A DNA stretch of 64,000 bases from contig OZ271833.1 in assembly GCA_965601665.1 (NCBI GenBank), positions 310,001-374,000 on the forward strand. Reading direction: 5' to 3'. Under the pieces are notes generated by a model that worked only from the letters and a program-made list of their open reading frames with translations, was not told the origin of the DNA and did no database searches. The stretch comes from JANQNX01 sp965601665 (lineage in GTDB: Bacteria; Pseudomonadota; Gammaproteobacteria; Eutrophobiales; Eutrophobiaceae). Shown here one piece after another: positions 8,361-18,866 of this stretch. Position 1 is the stretch's first letter. Every line of letters starts with the position of its first letter. The position numbers were made by a program, and so were the translations under genes.

Positions 8361-10262
8361 ATGACCACAGAATTACAAACTCCGCTACTCGACCAGATTA
8401 ACAGCCCATCCGACCTGAGAAAATTGCCCGAGTCGCAATTGGAGCAGGTTGTCGATGAATTACGGCAATATCTTTTACATACCGTCAGCAAGATTGGCGG
8501 GCATTTTGCCGCCAGCCTCGGGGCGGCGGAGTTAACGGTCGCCTTGCACTACCTTTACAATACGCCTGAAGACCGCCTGGTCTGGGATGTAGGTCACCAG
8601 GCCTACATTCATAAAATACTAACGGGCCGTAAGGACCAGCTACACACCATACGCAAATGGGAAGGACTGGCGCCTTTTCCTAAACGGGATGAGAGTGAAT
8701 ATGACACCTTTGGTGTTGGTCATTCGAGCACGTCAATCAGCGCGGCATTAGGTATGTCTATCGCTGCCGCGCGTACGGGCAAGAATAGAAAGAGTGTCGC
8801 AATTATTGGCGATGGCGGTTTGACTGCGGGTATGGCCTTCGAGGCATTAAATCATGCCGGCGATTTGCATAGCGATCTACTGGTTATTCTGAATGACAAT
8901 AATATGTCTATCTCACCAAATGTCGGCGCCTTATCGAATCGATTTGCCCAGCTGATTTCAGGAAAGATTTATTCGACCATGCGCAAGGGCAGTAAAAAGG
9001 TGCTGTCCAACATTCCAAATGCCCTGGAAATTGCCAAGCGGGCTGAAGAGCATGTCAAAGGGTTAATCGTTCCAGGCACACTGTTTGAAGAGTTTGGTTT
9101 TAACTACATAGGCCCGGTTGACGGTCATGATCTCGAGGCCTTGCTTGGCACCCTGAAGAACGTCCGGGAACTTGAAGGGCCACAATTCCTGCATGTATTG
9201 ACGCGCAAGGGTAAGGGTTATGGACCTGCTGAAGATGACCCGGTCAAGTATCATGGTGTTACGCCGTTTGATCCCTGCAAGGGTATACAACCCTCAACAG
9301 GCAAACCTGCATCAGGACCATCTTACAGTAAGGTATTTGGTGATTGGGCCTGTGACATGGCGACCCAGGATCATCGCTTTGTTGCGATTACGCCCGCGAT
9401 GCGCGAGGGCTCAGGACTGGTCAGGTTCGAGCAGGAACATCCTGAGCAATATTTTGACGTGGCAATTGCCGAACAGCACAGTGTCGCCGTTGCTGCAGGC
9501 ATGGCTTGCGATGGTTTGAAACCGGTGGTCGCTATTTATTCAACCTTCCTGCAGCGCGCCTATGATCAGCTCATACACGATGTTGTTGTTCAGGACCTGC
9601 CGGTACTGTTCGCCATTGATCGCGCTGGTTGTGTCGGTGCGGACGGGCCTACACACAATGGCGCATACGATCTGAGTTACATGCGTTGTTTGCCAAATAT
9701 TGTTGTGATGGCGCCTGCTGATGAAAACGAATGCCGACAGATGCTGTACACCGGTTACCAGCTCGATGGTCCTGTAGCAGTGCGATACCCCAGAGGTACG
9801 GGCCCGGGTGTTGAGGTGCAGGAAGAGATGACGGCATTACCCATAGGAAAGGCGGAGTTGCGACGGCAAGGCAAAGACGTTGCCATACTCGCTTTTGGCA
9901 GCATGGTTGCCGTTGCTGAACAGGTAGCCGATAAACTTGATGCGACCGTTGTAAACATGCGCTTTGTTAAACCTATTGATGCGGATTGTGTGCTTGATAT
10001 GTGTGCAAGCCATGAACTAATTGTGACTCTTGAAGAAAATGTCGTCCATGGCGGCGCGGGCTCTGCGGTAAATGAAGTTATTGCCGAGCATGGTATAGAA
10101 CAGCGCATAGCAAATATCGGCCTGCCTGATACGTTACTGCATCATGGCGCCCCAGCAGATATGTTGCGAGAAGCCGGCCTCGATTTTGATGGTGTCATGC
10201 AAACCATCACCAGCCTGATTGATGATGCCGACCGCGACGGCCAGCTAAGTAGCGCCTCATAG
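8361..10262 (+). CDS. dxs: 1-deoxy-D-xylulose-5-phosphate synthase
   Basis: A 633-residue thiamine-diphosphate enzyme condensing pyruvate and glyceraldehyde 3-phosphate, the first committed step of the MEP isoprenoid pathway. Visible signatures: SVSK-like start HTVSKIGGHFAASLG, DVGHQAYIHKILTGR, GVGHSSTSISAALG, the TPP/Mg motif GDGGLTAGMAFEALNHAG ending in NDNNMSI, and the transketolase-central GCVGADGPTHNGAYD. I use ATG 8361 by length and by the promoter position. It is divergent from the hopanoid operon, so precursor supply and hopanoid tailoring are neighbours. The stop is three bases from the end of the convergent thioredoxin gene. Confidence 0.95.
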   Translation: MTTELQTPLLDQINSPSDLRKLPESQLEQVVDELRQYLLHTVSKIGGHFAASLGAAELTVALHYLYNTPEDRLVWDVGHQAYIHKILTGRKDQLHTIRKWEGLAPFPKRDESEYDTFGVGHSSTSISAALGMSIAAARTGKNRKSVAIIGDGGLTAGMAFEALNHAGDLHSDLLVILNDNNMSISPNVGALSNRFAQLISGKIYSTMRKGSKKVLSNIPNALEIAKRAEEHVKGLIVPGTLFEEFGFNYIGPVDGHDLEALLGTLKNVRELEGPQFLHVLTRKGKGYGPAEDDPVKYHGVTPFDPCKGIQPSTGKPASGPSYSKVFGDWACDMATQDHRFVAITPAMREGSGLVRFEQEHPEQYFDVAIAEQHSVAVAAGMACDGLKPVVAIYSTFLQRAYDQLIHDVVVQDLPVLFAIDRAGCVGADGPTHNGAYDLSYMRCLPNIVVMAPADENECRQMLYTGYQLDGPVAVRYPRGTGPGVEVQEEMTALPIGKAELRRQGKDVAILAFGSMVAVAEQVADKLDATVVNMRFVKPIDADCVLDMCASHELIVTLEENVVHGGAGSAVNEVIAEHGIEQRIANIGLPDTLLHHGAPADMLREAGLDFDGVMQTITSLIDDADRDGQLSSAS

Positions 10263-10265
10263 CAC

Positions 10266-10790
10266 CTATTCGAAACCGGCGGAGAGCGGGTCGGTATTTT
10301 CCTCGTAAGTGCTGATGAGTTTTTCAATCTCGTCGATCTCGATTACACCGGGCCATCGCGCGACCGGCTTACCATCGGGACGGTAGATAGCAATCAGTGG
10401 GATACCGACAAGATGGCGACCAATAGCCTCCGATGCCTGATCGTGATCGGCCAGGAACAACGGGTAGTTGAGTGGATTACGACTGACAAAATCCCGCAAT
10501 ATATTCATGTCACCGTAGCCGAAGCTTGGAAAGTCGAGTGTAATTCCCAGCACGGGGACTTCCGGATTGCGCTGCATGAATCTTTTAAGTCGCGGTAGTT
10601 CCAGTACACAGGCACTGCAGCTTGGGCTCCAGACATTAATCACGACCCAGTCACCCTGTCCGAGATAACTGGACAATGATTCTTTCTCGCCATGCAGATT
10701 TTCCAGTTGCATGTTCATTGCATCGGCATTGATAAGCGCCGGGTTGCCAATCAGGCCAATCAGAACAATCTGTTTAATCAGGCTTTGCAT
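10266..10790 (-). CDS. TlpA-like periplasmic thioredoxin-family protein
   Basis: A 174-residue protein with an N-terminal signal peptide or anchor (about residues 1-24) and a TlpA/ResA-like thioredoxin fold. The redox motif is WSPSCSAC with C58 and C61; the cis-Pro loop is seen as LVGIPLIAIYRPDG near 135-148. ATG 10790 is chosen because GGAAAA lies seven bases upstream. It probably keeps a periplasmic or cytochrome-biogenesis cysteine pair reduced; its partner is unknown. It runs convergent to dxs and divergent from aroC. Confidence 0.8.
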   Translation of the reverse strand: MQSLIKQIVLIGLIGNPALINADAMNMQLENLHGEKESLSSYLGQGDWVVINVWSPSCSACVLELPRLKRFMQRNPEVPVLGITLDFPSFGYGDMNILRDFVSRNPLNYPLFLADHDQASEAIGRHLVGIPLIAIYRPDGKPVARWPGVIEIDEIEKLISTYEENTDPLSAGFE

Positions 10791-10866
10791 ACAGTTTTCC
10801 GGGTTATACAGTTTTGAAAAGGATTTAACCCCACAGTTCAACATGTACGACCTGTGTCTTCCCGTA

Positions 10867-10872
10867 TACAAT
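10867..10872 (+). promoter_or_regulatory. -10 box adjacent to the aroC start
   Basis: TACAAT (within TATACAAT) ends eight bases before the aroC ATG. The expected transcription start is near 10879, leaving a leader of about two bases, and no Shine-Dalgarno sequence is present. The -35 region is weak. Confidence 0.5.
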
Positions 10873-10880
10873 AGCGCGCC

Positions 10881-11981
10881 ATGTCCGGAAATACACTTGG
10901 AAAGCTCTTTACCGTCACTACTGCAGGCGAAAGTCACGGTTTGGCACTGGTTTGCATCGTTGATGGTTGTCCGCCAGGCATGGCCTTATCAGAGGCAGAC
11001 ATGCAACATGATCTCGACAGGAGAAAGCCCGGCAAGTCTCGCCATGTGACCCAGCGTAAGGAGTCAGATACTGTCAGGATACTGTCCGGTGTCTTTGAAG
11101 GCGTTACCACGGGTACGCCCATTGCCTTGTTAATTGAAAACGAGGACCAGAAGTCAAAAGACTACGGCAATATCAAGGACATGTTTCGTCCTGGACACGC
11201 TGATTACACCTATCAGCAAAAATACGGCATTCGAGATTACCGTGGTGGTGGTCGTTCATCTGCACGTGAGACCGCGATGCGGGTTGCCGCCGGGGCAATT
11301 GCAAAAAAATACCTGAAAGAAAAATTTGGTATGACGATTCGTGGTCATTTGTCACAACTTGGTAGTGAAAAACTTGAGTTCAAGGATTGGGCCGAGGTCG
11401 ATAACAATCCATTTTTCTGTCCGGATCCGGCTCGCGTACAGGATTTGGAAACATATATGGATGCATTGCGTAAGGAGGGTGAATCCGTTGGTGCCAGGTT
11501 GACTATTATTGCCGAGCAGGTCCCCGTTGGTCTGGGTGAACCTGTCTTTGATCGCCTGGATGCAGACATTGCCAAGGCGATGATGAGTATCAATGCGGTC
11601 AAGGGTGTCGAGATTGGTGCGGGGTTTAACGTAGTTGAATTCAAGGGTACAGAAAACAGGGATGACATGACGCCGGATGGTTTCGTCGGCAACAATGCCG
11701 GTGGCGTGCTTGGTGGCATCTCTAGCGGTCAGGATATTCTTGTCAGTATTGCATTGAAGCCCACATCAAGTATTCGTTTGCCCGGTGCGACGATCGATAA
11801 ACAGGGTAACGCGACTGAAGTCGTTACAAAGGGCAGGCATGACCCGTGTGTTGGAATACGTGCTACGCCTATTGCCGAGGCAATGCTGGCATTGGTCATC
11901 ATGGACCATTTACTCCGGCATCGCGGTCAAAATGTCGATGTTGAATCGCCGACGCCCGAAATACCCGCCAATCCTGACTGA
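10881..11981 (+). CDS. aroC: Chorismate synthase
   Basis: A 366-residue FMN-dependent enzyme converting EPSP to chorismate, the last step of the shikimate pathway. Family signatures are GESHGLALVCIVDGCPPG near residues 16-33, DYRGGGRSSARETAMRVAAG near 122-141 (named here by its RGGGRSSARET core), and RHDPCVG near 323. Length is normal. The start lacks a ribosome binding site and sits almost on the predicted transcription start, so translation is probably leaderless. The MFS gene follows after 12 bases. Confidence 0.95.
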   Translation: MSGNTLGKLFTVTTAGESHGLALVCIVDGCPPGMALSEADMQHDLDRRKPGKSRHVTQRKESDTVRILSGVFEGVTTGTPIALLIENEDQKSKDYGNIKDMFRPGHADYTYQQKYGIRDYRGGGRSSARETAMRVAAGAIAKKYLKEKFGMTIRGHLSQLGSEKLEFKDWAEVDNNPFFCPDPARVQDLETYMDALRKEGESVGARLTIIAEQVPVGLGEPVFDRLDADIAKAMMSINAVKGVEIGAGFNVVEFKGTENRDDMTPDGFVGNNAGGVLGGISSGQDILVSIALKPTSSIRLPGATIDKQGNATEVVTKGRHDPCVGIRATPIAEAMLALVIMDHLLRHRGQNVDVESPTPEIPANPD

Positions 11982-11993
11982 CGTTATAGCCCG

Positions 11994-13139
11994 ATGATAA
12001 AGGTAGACGGCCTGCCATACTGGCGACTGTCAGGGTTTTATTTCCTGTTTTTTCTCACTATCGGCGGTTTCATGCCGTACTGGAACCTGTATCTCAAATC
12101 CATTGCAATGACAGCGGAGCAGATCGGTATCCTGTCGGCCGTGGTGGTTGTTACCAAGATTTTTGCATCGCCTTTCTGGGGCTGGTTAGCCGATCATCGT
12201 GGCCATCGTGTCCGTGTGATTCGGATTTGTTCTTTCTTTACGATGGTGTTTTTTTCACTGGTGCTTTTTACCGAGCAATTCTGGCCGTTGTTTCTCGTGC
12301 TGCTGGCGTTCTCAATTTTCTGGAGTGCCGGTCTGCCATTGATCGAGGCGACCACGTTGTCTCACCTGGGAGACAACAATCATGATTACACGATAATACG
12401 GGTCTGGGGCTCGATCAGCTTTATTATCGGTGTACTGGTACTGGGGCAGTTTTTTGATCGACAACCGATTAATCTACTGTTACCAATACTGATCATCACA
12501 CTTGCGCTAATCTGGATACACAGCCTGACGCTGCCTGAACGGCAGCAGCGTCATAGTGATGAAAGCGACCGTCCTTTTCTGGATACGATTAAACACCCCA
12601 CTGTCATTTATCTGTTCGTGGTTTGTTTCCTGTTGCAGGCAAGCCATGGACCGTATTACACGTTCTTTTCTATTTACCTTGAAGAGCATGGCTACTCGAA
12701 CAGCTTCATTGGTATTGCCTGGGCAGTTGGGGTTATCGCCGAGGTACTTGTCTACCTGGTTATTCACCGCGTTATCAGGAACTGGGGTTTGCGTTGGTTG
12801 ATGATTATTAGCCTGGTGCTTGCCAGTTTACGCTGGTCTTTAATCGCGGTGTTCGTCGATAGCGTTGCAATATTGATCTTTGCACAGCTGTTGCATGCGG
12901 CAACGTTTGGCGTTTACCATGCAGTCGCGATCCAGTACATACACAGGGAATTTCGTGGCGCCCACCAGGGCAGGGGACAGGCGTTGTATAGCAGTATCAG
13001 TTTTGGTGCCGGCCTGGCCCTGGGCACGTTGGCCAGTGGCTATATGTGGGAATCGATTGGCGCAATGCAAACATTCCTGTTTGCCGCCGGACTTAGCGGC
13101 GTCGCGCTAATCGTTGCATTAAAGGGATTACCAGATTAG
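11994..13139 (+). CDS. MFS transporter, MFS_1-like / HcaT type
   Basis: A 381-residue integral membrane protein with about 12 hydrophobic segments. The motif WGWLADHRGHRVRV near residue 61-74 is the cytoplasmic loop 2-3 MFS signature (GxLaDrxGxr). The N-terminus (PYWRLSGFYFLFFLTIGG, then MPYWNLYL) and the overall look match the MFS_1-like group that includes E. coli HcaT/YfhS. The substrate cannot be read from the sequence. It is probably co-transcribed with aroC (12-base gap), although a functional link to aromatic metabolism is only suggestive. Confidence 0.82.
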   Translation: MIKVDGLPYWRLSGFYFLFFLTIGGFMPYWNLYLKSIAMTAEQIGILSAVVVVTKIFASPFWGWLADHRGHRVRVIRICSFFTMVFFSLVLFTEQFWPLFLVLLAFSIFWSAGLPLIEATTLSHLGDNNHDYTIIRVWGSISFIIGVLVLGQFFDRQPINLLLPILIITLALIWIHSLTLPERQQRHSDESDRPFLDTIKHPTVIYLFVVCFLLQASHGPYYTFFSIYLEEHGYSNSFIGIAWAVGVIAEVLVYLVIHRVIRNWGLRWLMIISLVLASLRWSLIAVFVDSVAILIFAQLLHAATFGVYHAVAIQYIHREFRGAHQGRGQALYSSISFGAGLALGTLASGYMWESIGAMQTFLFAAGLSGVALIVALKGLPD

Positions 13140-13378
13140 CAATCTCGTCTAGTCTATCAATTAATATTATGGATTGTTTCTGACGTGCCCTAAGTCACAA
13201 TCTGACTGCGCTACAGCTTTATCGATTTCAAAACTGCTGTTTATATTGGATTTTTTTGTCTACACTTAATTTTTGTCCTTTGGCTTCGGAAAAAGCCGAC
13301 CGGAAAAGTGAGGGCCATGCGCGTCATTGAGCATTGGGACTCAATAAAATAAATATATAAACATCAGGATCTTGAACT
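13140..13378. other. Long 5' region before the PAS/GGDEF/EAL gene
   Basis: This 239-base gap holds no ORF. GGCTTCGGAAAAAGCC at about 13281-13296 can form a small hairpin, and ATTGAG / CTCAAT around 13326-13345 another. A CAGGA sits about 12 bases before the ATG. I compared it by eye with c-di-GMP-I riboswitch signatures and did not find them. Confidence 0.4.
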
Positions 13379-16300
13379 ATGTGTAGTACGGTTAACAAAC
13401 GTACTAGCGCTCAGACTCCGTCGGTGCAAGGGATTGAAAACGATGTTTCTGAAGCCTTTCAATATCGTCTTATAGTCGATGCCGAGCCAGATTGCGTCAA
13501 GACGATTGATGCTGAAGGTCACCTACTCCACATGAATCCTGCCGGACTCAGGTATATCGAAGCAGAGTCGCTAGATGAGGTAGCTGGAGTTTGTGTATAC
13601 GATCTGGTAACGCCCGAGTATCGTCCTGCATTCGTAGAATTAAATCAACGTGTGTTTAGTGGCGAGACTACAAACCTGATTTTTGAAATAGAAGGACTCA
13701 AAGGCACCCGCCGATGGATGGAGACACATGCGACACCCATCTATGATAAATCGCTGAAAGACAAGGTGGTCGCGCACCTTGCTGTTACCCATGACATCAC
13801 TCAAAGAGTAGGTACGGAAAAAGCGCTGAAAGAAAGTGAAACGCGGTTTCGTAGCGTTTTCGAAAGCGGTCCGTCAGGTATTGCTATCGCGGATTGTAAT
13901 GGAAACGTGTTACTGGTTAACGAGGCACTATGTCGACTTTCCGGCTATCAAAGAGAAGAACTGGAGGGAAAAAATTTCAGGGACTTTCTGCATCCTGACG
14001 AAATTTCAAGCAGTCTGAAAAAATTGCGTCAGCTTTTTAATGGAGAAATTGAAAGCTACAGACTGGTCAGAAGATATAGACACAAAACCAAAAGCTATAT
14101 ATGGACCGAAGCAAATATATCGGTAATCAAAAATATTGGTGGTCAACCTAATCTGCTGGTCAATCATCATCAGGATATCAATGATCGCTATCAGACAGAA
14201 ATGCTGCAGAATATACAGCGTCATATTTTCGAACTCATTGTTTCCGGTACGTCACAACAGCAGATACTCAACCAAACGTGTCAAATGTTTGAGTCATTGT
14301 TTGCTCAGGACGTAAAGGCAATGATCTTCGATTATGATGAAAAGCAACAAAAACTGTTTACGAACTCAGCTCCCACGACAACAGAATCGTTGATAATCGA
14401 TCTGGAAGCTGTGATTTCTGACGAGAATATAGTGACGAAATTACTGGAAACTACCAATGGAGATAGCCTGATTATAGATAATGCTGAAAAAACGCAACTG
14501 CCAGAGGCTTGTCAAAAGGTTTTTTCCACCTATCAAATCGGCGCGTGCTGGATAGTACCTTTCGCCTTACAGAATCAAAAACTATCGGGCGTATTTGTTC
14601 TGGCACTGACAAATGCCATGCAGCCATCAAAGCAGGATCTTGAGCGTTTACAAACGATTTCCTATCTCATCAGTATTTCCATAGAGAGAGTCAAAGCATT
14701 GGCCGAGCTGCATGAGAGTCAGGCTCTTTTACAAGGAGCCTTTAGCAATGCGCCCATGGGCACAGCCCTTGTCGACGATAAAGGCATTGTGATTCAGGCA
14801 AATGAACGCTCTACAAAAATTATTGGATTTAAGCCGGAAGAAATTGTTGGCAAAAGCATAGCTGAGGTTAGCCACCCTGATGATCTGGAAGTCAGTTTTT
14901 CCAGATTCAAAGCACTAATGGCGGGTGAAATTGATTCTTACCAGCTGGAGAAGCGTTATCTTCACAAACAAGGCGGGTACGTCTGGTGTCGGTTGAATGT
15001 CTCCTTGATCAAGGAAGGAGAAGGGAAGTCCAGGTATGCGATAGCACATATTGAAGATATTTCCGAGCGAATGGGATTTGAAAAAGATCTGGTCAGAACC
15101 AACCGTGCACTGAAAATGCTGAACGACTGCAAGGAAGTCTTATTTCATGCCACTGAAGAGCATGAATTGTTTCAGAATATCTGCAAGATTGCTGTAGAGA
15201 CAGGCGGCTATTGTTTAGCCTGGGTTGGATACGCGGAACTTGATGAAAAAAAGACCATAAATCCTGTCGCCAGGGCGGGGTTCGAAGAGGGGTATCTGGA
15301 CGCAAACAACATATATTGGTCAAGAAACAAAGACCATTATTGTCCGTTTACCGAAGCGATTAATACACGGCAACCGTCGGTCATAAGAAATATTGAAACA
15401 GAACAGAAAAAGATTGTTTGGCGTGATGAGGCGCTTTCCAGGGGGTATCACTCGACTGTTGCATTACCTTTACTTTCCGGTGAAAGGGCTATAGGCGCGC
15501 TGGTTATCTATTCCAGAGAGCAGGACGCTTTTGATGAAGAGGAAATCAAATTACTGCAGAATCTGGCCGAGAATATTTCTTTCGGTATCCAGTCAATAAG
15601 CAATCGTTGTGTTCGGGAATATGCAGAACATTCGCTACGAATTAGTGAAAAGCAATTTCGTCAACTGTTTGATGAGAATCCATGCATGTTTTTCATCGTT
15701 GACGAAAATTCACGTGTCAAGTCAGTAAACAACTTTGGTGCGGCGGAAATCGGATATGAAAAACATGACATCATTGGCAAGCATCTCTTCAATTTCTCGA
15801 ATGATGAACAACAACCGACAGTTGAGAACTATATCAAGCGTTGCATACTAAACTCCGGGTCTGTCCAGCAATGGGAAATGCAGATCAGAAAGCGCAACCG
15901 TGAAGTCCTCTGGGTTAATGTCATGGCCAGGGCAATCGAAAATAGCGAGCAGGATTTCGATATACTCGTTGTATGCGAGGATATCACTGAGGCAAGAAAC
16001 CTCTCCGATCAGCTTATGCATCAGGCCACGCACGATAAATTGACTGGTCTTATAAACAGGCACGAGTTTGAAATTCGATTAGAGCGCGCATTGATTTCTG
16101 CAAAAAAGCACAACGTCGAACACGTTCTGTGCTATGTCGATCTGGATCAATTCAAAATTATTAATGATACCTGTGGTCATGTTGCTGGCGATAAAATGCT
16201 TGAGCAGCTGAGCGAAGTACTAGGGTGCAGTGTCAGGCAGAGAGACAGCCTTGCCCGTTTAGGTGGAGATGAGTTTGGTCTGCTTATAGAAAACTGTTCT

Positions 16301-17311
16301 CTGGAAAAAGCTGAACAGATCATGTGCCAGATAAAGAATGCTGTTGCCAATTTTCATTTTTACTGGGACGACAAAATGTTCAAGGTAGGTGCCAGTATTG
16401 GTATGGTCAGTATTAATCAAGATTCTGTCAGTACTTCTGACCTGTTAATGCATGCCGATAATGCATGTTACACGGCAAAGGATAAGGGAAGAAATCGTGT
16501 ACACATCCACGAAGAGGGAGACAGGGAACTGGAAAACCGACGCAGCATGATGCTTTGGACTACTCGTATTGAGGAAGCTTTCAGCAATGATAAATTCTGT
16601 CTGGCTTATCAATCAATTATTCCTTTATGTTCCGAAGCGTACAAGGGTGAACATGGTGAAATCCTCGTAAGGATGGTCGACGAGAACGGCGGACTGATCG
16701 AGCCGGAACAATTTATTGCTGTTGCAGAGCGTTATGATCTGATTACTCGCATTGATCGCTATGTCATAAAACAAACTTTCCGTTGGCTTGCGGATAATCA
16801 ACGTTTCCTGAAAAAGGTATACATTATATCCATAAATATTTCAGGTGCTTCGCTTGTAGATGAGGGTCTCGTCGACTTTATAATCGAAAAGTTGGGACTC
16901 TATGAAATACCTGCTGAACGAATCTGTTTTGAAATTACCGAAACTTCGGCCATTGCAAACTTTGTCAGCGCACTAAAGTTTGTGGATACTTTGAGAAAAC
17001 ATGGCTGTAAGCTGGCGCTCGATGACTTCGGCAGCGGATTATCTTCCTTTGGCTATTTAAAAAAATTACCTGTTGATTTTCTCAAAATTGATGGCGGTTT
17101 TGTTCGTGATATCGATACTGAGGAAATGGACCTGGCAATCGTCAAATCAATACACGATATTGGAAGGGCATTTAACAAGAAAACGATAGCCGAGTTTATT
17201 GAAAACGATCGTATATTAAAAATACTTCAGGATATAGGTGTTGACTATGGGCAGGGGTATGCAATACAGCAACCTGTAGCGCTGGATGAGTTGATTGAAA
17301 TTCATAGCTGA
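13379..17311 (+). CDS. Soluble multi-PAS/GAF GGDEF-EAL protein
   Basis: A 1310-residue cytoplasmic signalling protein with no membrane segment. Approximate order: PAS 27-140, PAS 148-275, GAF 290-440, PAS 447-565, GAF 575-745, PAS 755-875, GGDEF 880-1050, EAL 1065-1305. The GGDEF motif (RLGGDEF, about 960) is intact and an inhibitory-site RQRD precedes it by five residues. The EAL motif reads EIL (about 1094); the other catalytic residues appear present (NIS, EITE, DDFGSG, LKIDG, AEFIE, GQGY). So it may both make and degrade c-di-GMP, under control of several sensory domains of unknown ligand. It is a single-gene unit between an MFS gene and tldD. Confidence 0.9.
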   Translation: MCSTVNKRTSAQTPSVQGIENDVSEAFQYRLIVDAEPDCVKTIDAEGHLLHMNPAGLRYIEAESLDEVAGVCVYDLVTPEYRPAFVELNQRVFSGETTNLIFEIEGLKGTRRWMETHATPIYDKSLKDKVVAHLAVTHDITQRVGTEKALKESETRFRSVFESGPSGIAIADCNGNVLLVNEALCRLSGYQREELEGKNFRDFLHPDEISSSLKKLRQLFNGEIESYRLVRRYRHKTKSYIWTEANISVIKNIGGQPNLLVNHHQDINDRYQTEMLQNIQRHIFELIVSGTSQQQILNQTCQMFESLFAQDVKAMIFDYDEKQQKLFTNSAPTTTESLIIDLEAVISDENIVTKLLETTNGDSLIIDNAEKTQLPEACQKVFSTYQIGACWIVPFALQNQKLSGVFVLALTNAMQPSKQDLERLQTISYLISISIERVKALAELHESQALLQGAFSNAPMGTALVDDKGIVIQANERSTKIIGFKPEEIVGKSIAEVSHPDDLEVSFSRFKALMAGEIDSYQLEKRYLHKQGGYVWCRLNVSLIKEGEGKSRYAIAHIEDISERMGFEKDLVRTNRALKMLNDCKEVLFHATEEHELFQNICKIAVETGGYCLAWVGYAELDEKKTINPVARAGFEEGYLDANNIYWSRNKDHYCPFTEAINTRQPSVIRNIETEQKKIVWRDEALSRGYHSTVALPLLSGERAIGALVIYSREQDAFDEEEIKLLQNLAENISFGIQSISNRCVREYAEHSLRISEKQFRQLFDENPCMFFIVDENSRVKSVNNFGAAEIGYEKHDIIGKHLFNFSNDEQQPTVENYIKRCILNSGSVQQWEMQIRKRNREVLWVNVMARAIENSEQDFDILVVCEDITEARNLSDQLMHQATHDKLTGLINRHEFEIRLERALISAKKHNVEHVLCYVDLDQFKIINDTCGHVAGDKMLEQLSEVLGCSVRQRDSLARLGGDEFGLLIENCSLEKAEQIMCQIKNAVANFHFYWDDKMFKVGASIGMVSINQDSVSTSDLLMHADNACYTAKDKGRNRVHIHEEGDRELENRRSMMLWTTRIEEAFSNDKFCLAYQSIIPLCSEAYKGEHGEILVRMVDENGGLIEPEQFIAVAERYDLITRIDRYVIKQTFRWLADNQRFLKKVYIISINISGASLVDEGLVDFIIEKLGLYEIPAERICFEITETSAIANFVSALKFVDTLRKHGCKLALDDFGSGLSSFGYLKKLPVDFLKIDGGFVRDIDTEEMDLAIVKSIHDIGRAFNKKTIAEFIENDRILKILQDIGVDYGQGYAIQQPVALDELIEIHS

Positions 17312-17423
17312 AGGCAACTTACTGAATTGAAAAAAGTGCGCATGTAATTATTCATCAACCCTCATGCCGCAGCCAGAACGCTTTTATGACATTGTAATCA
17401 TATCACTTTCGTTTGCCGATTAG

Positions 17424-18866
17424 TCAGACGCTGGTACCGCCAACGGTGATGTCGTCAATGCGTATAGTAGGTTGACCCACGCCTACCGGAACAGATTGTC
17501 CATCCTTACCGCAGGTGCCAATACCTGAATCCAGTGCCATATCATTACCGACCATGGATACCCGTGTAAGCACGTCAGGCCCATTACCAATAATAGTCGC
17601 GCCCTTGATAGGCGTCGTTATTTTGCCGTTCTCGATCTTGTAGGCCTGACTGGCACTAAAAACAAACTTGCCGTTGGTAATATCAACCTGGCCACCGCCA
17701 AACTGTGCAGCGTAGATGCCTTTATCTACCGAGGCAATGATCTCGTTTGGATCATGACTGCCACCGAGCATATAGGTGTTGGTCATGCGTGGCATCACGA
17801 GATGCGCATAGGATTCACGGCGCCCGTTACCTGTCGGTGTGACACCCATCAACCTGGCGTTGTGTTTGTCCTGCATGTAGCCTTTTAACACGCCACGTTC
17901 GATCAGCGTCGTGCTGGTGGTCGGTGTGCCTTCATCGTCAATAGTCAGTGAACCGCGGCGGTTTTCTATCGTACCGTCATCAACCACGGTGACTTCGGGA
18001 GAGGCAACGCGTTCGCCAATTCGATCCGAGAACGCCGAGGTTTTCTTGCGATTAAAGTCGCCTTCCAGCCCGTGACCAATCGCCTCATGCAGTAAAATAC
18101 CTGGCCAGCCCGGTCCCAGTACTACCGGCATGGTGCCGGCCGGTGCCGGGTCTGATTCAAGATTAATCAGGGCCTGTTCAAGGGCTTCATCGACATAACC
18201 CATGGCCAGGTCATCATTAATGAAATACTCATAGCCAAAGCGACCACCGCCACCGGCGCCGCCTTTTTCTATGCGGCCATTATCCTCAACGATTATATTC
18301 ACGTTCAGACGAATTAACGGGCGTACATCGCCGCTTAATGAGCCATCACTGTTAGCGATTAATACAGTCGTATGGGAACCGACGAGTCCGATGATAACCT
18401 GCTTGACCCTTTCGTCTTTCGCACGCGCAGCCGCATCCAGGCGCTTCAACAGGGCAATCTTGTCCTCGGTAGAAATTGATTCGAGTGGGTTGTTGTTGCT
18501 GTATAGAACTGGCGTTTCGCTTTTCTGCCACGCCTGCAGCTGCTGGTTGTTACCCTGGCTGGCAATGGATCGAGCCGCGGAAGCAGCCTGTGTTAACGCT
18601 GGCAGGACGATTTCATCAGAATAGGCAAAACCGGTTTTGTCGCCGCTTATTGCACGTACCCCTACACCCTGGTCGATACTATGCGAGCCTTCACGAATAA
18701 TGCCATCATCCAGTACCCACGATTCGGCATGGCTGGACTGAAAATACAGGTCAGCAAAATCAATAGAACTGGTCATAACCTGGTCAATCGTGCCTTGTAC
18801 ATCGCTTAGCTGCAGCCCGCGCTCATTAATCAGTTCGTTTTCTGCAATTTTTAAAGAATTCGTCAT
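17424..18866 (-). CDS. tldD: Metalloprotease TldD
   Basis: A 480-residue TldD/PmbA-family zinc metallopeptidase. TldD works as a heterodimer with PmbA (TldE), for example in processing of microcin B17 and breakdown of unfolded peptides. The HExxxH zinc site is seen as LLHEAIGHGLEGDF near residue 260; the C-terminus TCGKDGQSVPVGVGQP is typical. ATG 18866 overlaps the stop of the upstream nitrilase-family gene (ATGA), so the two are translationally coupled. PmbA is not in this window. TldD/E is interesting here because the same window encodes a RiPP-like precursor, but there is no evidence of a link. Confidence 0.93.
   Translation of the reverse strand: MTNSLKIAENELINERGLQLSDVQGTIDQVMTSSIDFADLYFQSSHAESWVLDDGIIREGSHSIDQGVGVRAISGDKTGFAYSDEIVLPALTQAASAARSIASQGNNQQLQAWQKSETPVLYSNNNPLESISTEDKIALLKRLDAAARAKDERVKQVIIGLVGSHTTVLIANSDGSLSGDVRPLIRLNVNIIVEDNGRIEKGGAGGGGRFGYEYFINDDLAMGYVDEALEQALINLESDPAPAGTMPVVLGPGWPGILLHEAIGHGLEGDFNRKKTSAFSDRIGERVASPEVTVVDDGTIENRRGSLTIDDEGTPTTSTTLIERGVLKGYMQDKHNARLMGVTPTGNGRRESYAHLVMPRMTNTYMLGGSHDPNEIIASVDKGIYAAQFGGGQVDITNGKFVFSASQAYKIENGKITTPIKGATIIGNGPDVLTRVSMVGNDMALDSGIGTCGKDGQSVPVGVGQPTIRIDDITVGGTSV

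Noticed and set aside
13140..13378. A c-di-GMP riboswitch before the 1310-residue protein
   Set aside because: The conserved GEMM core sequences were not found; only small hairpins are visible.
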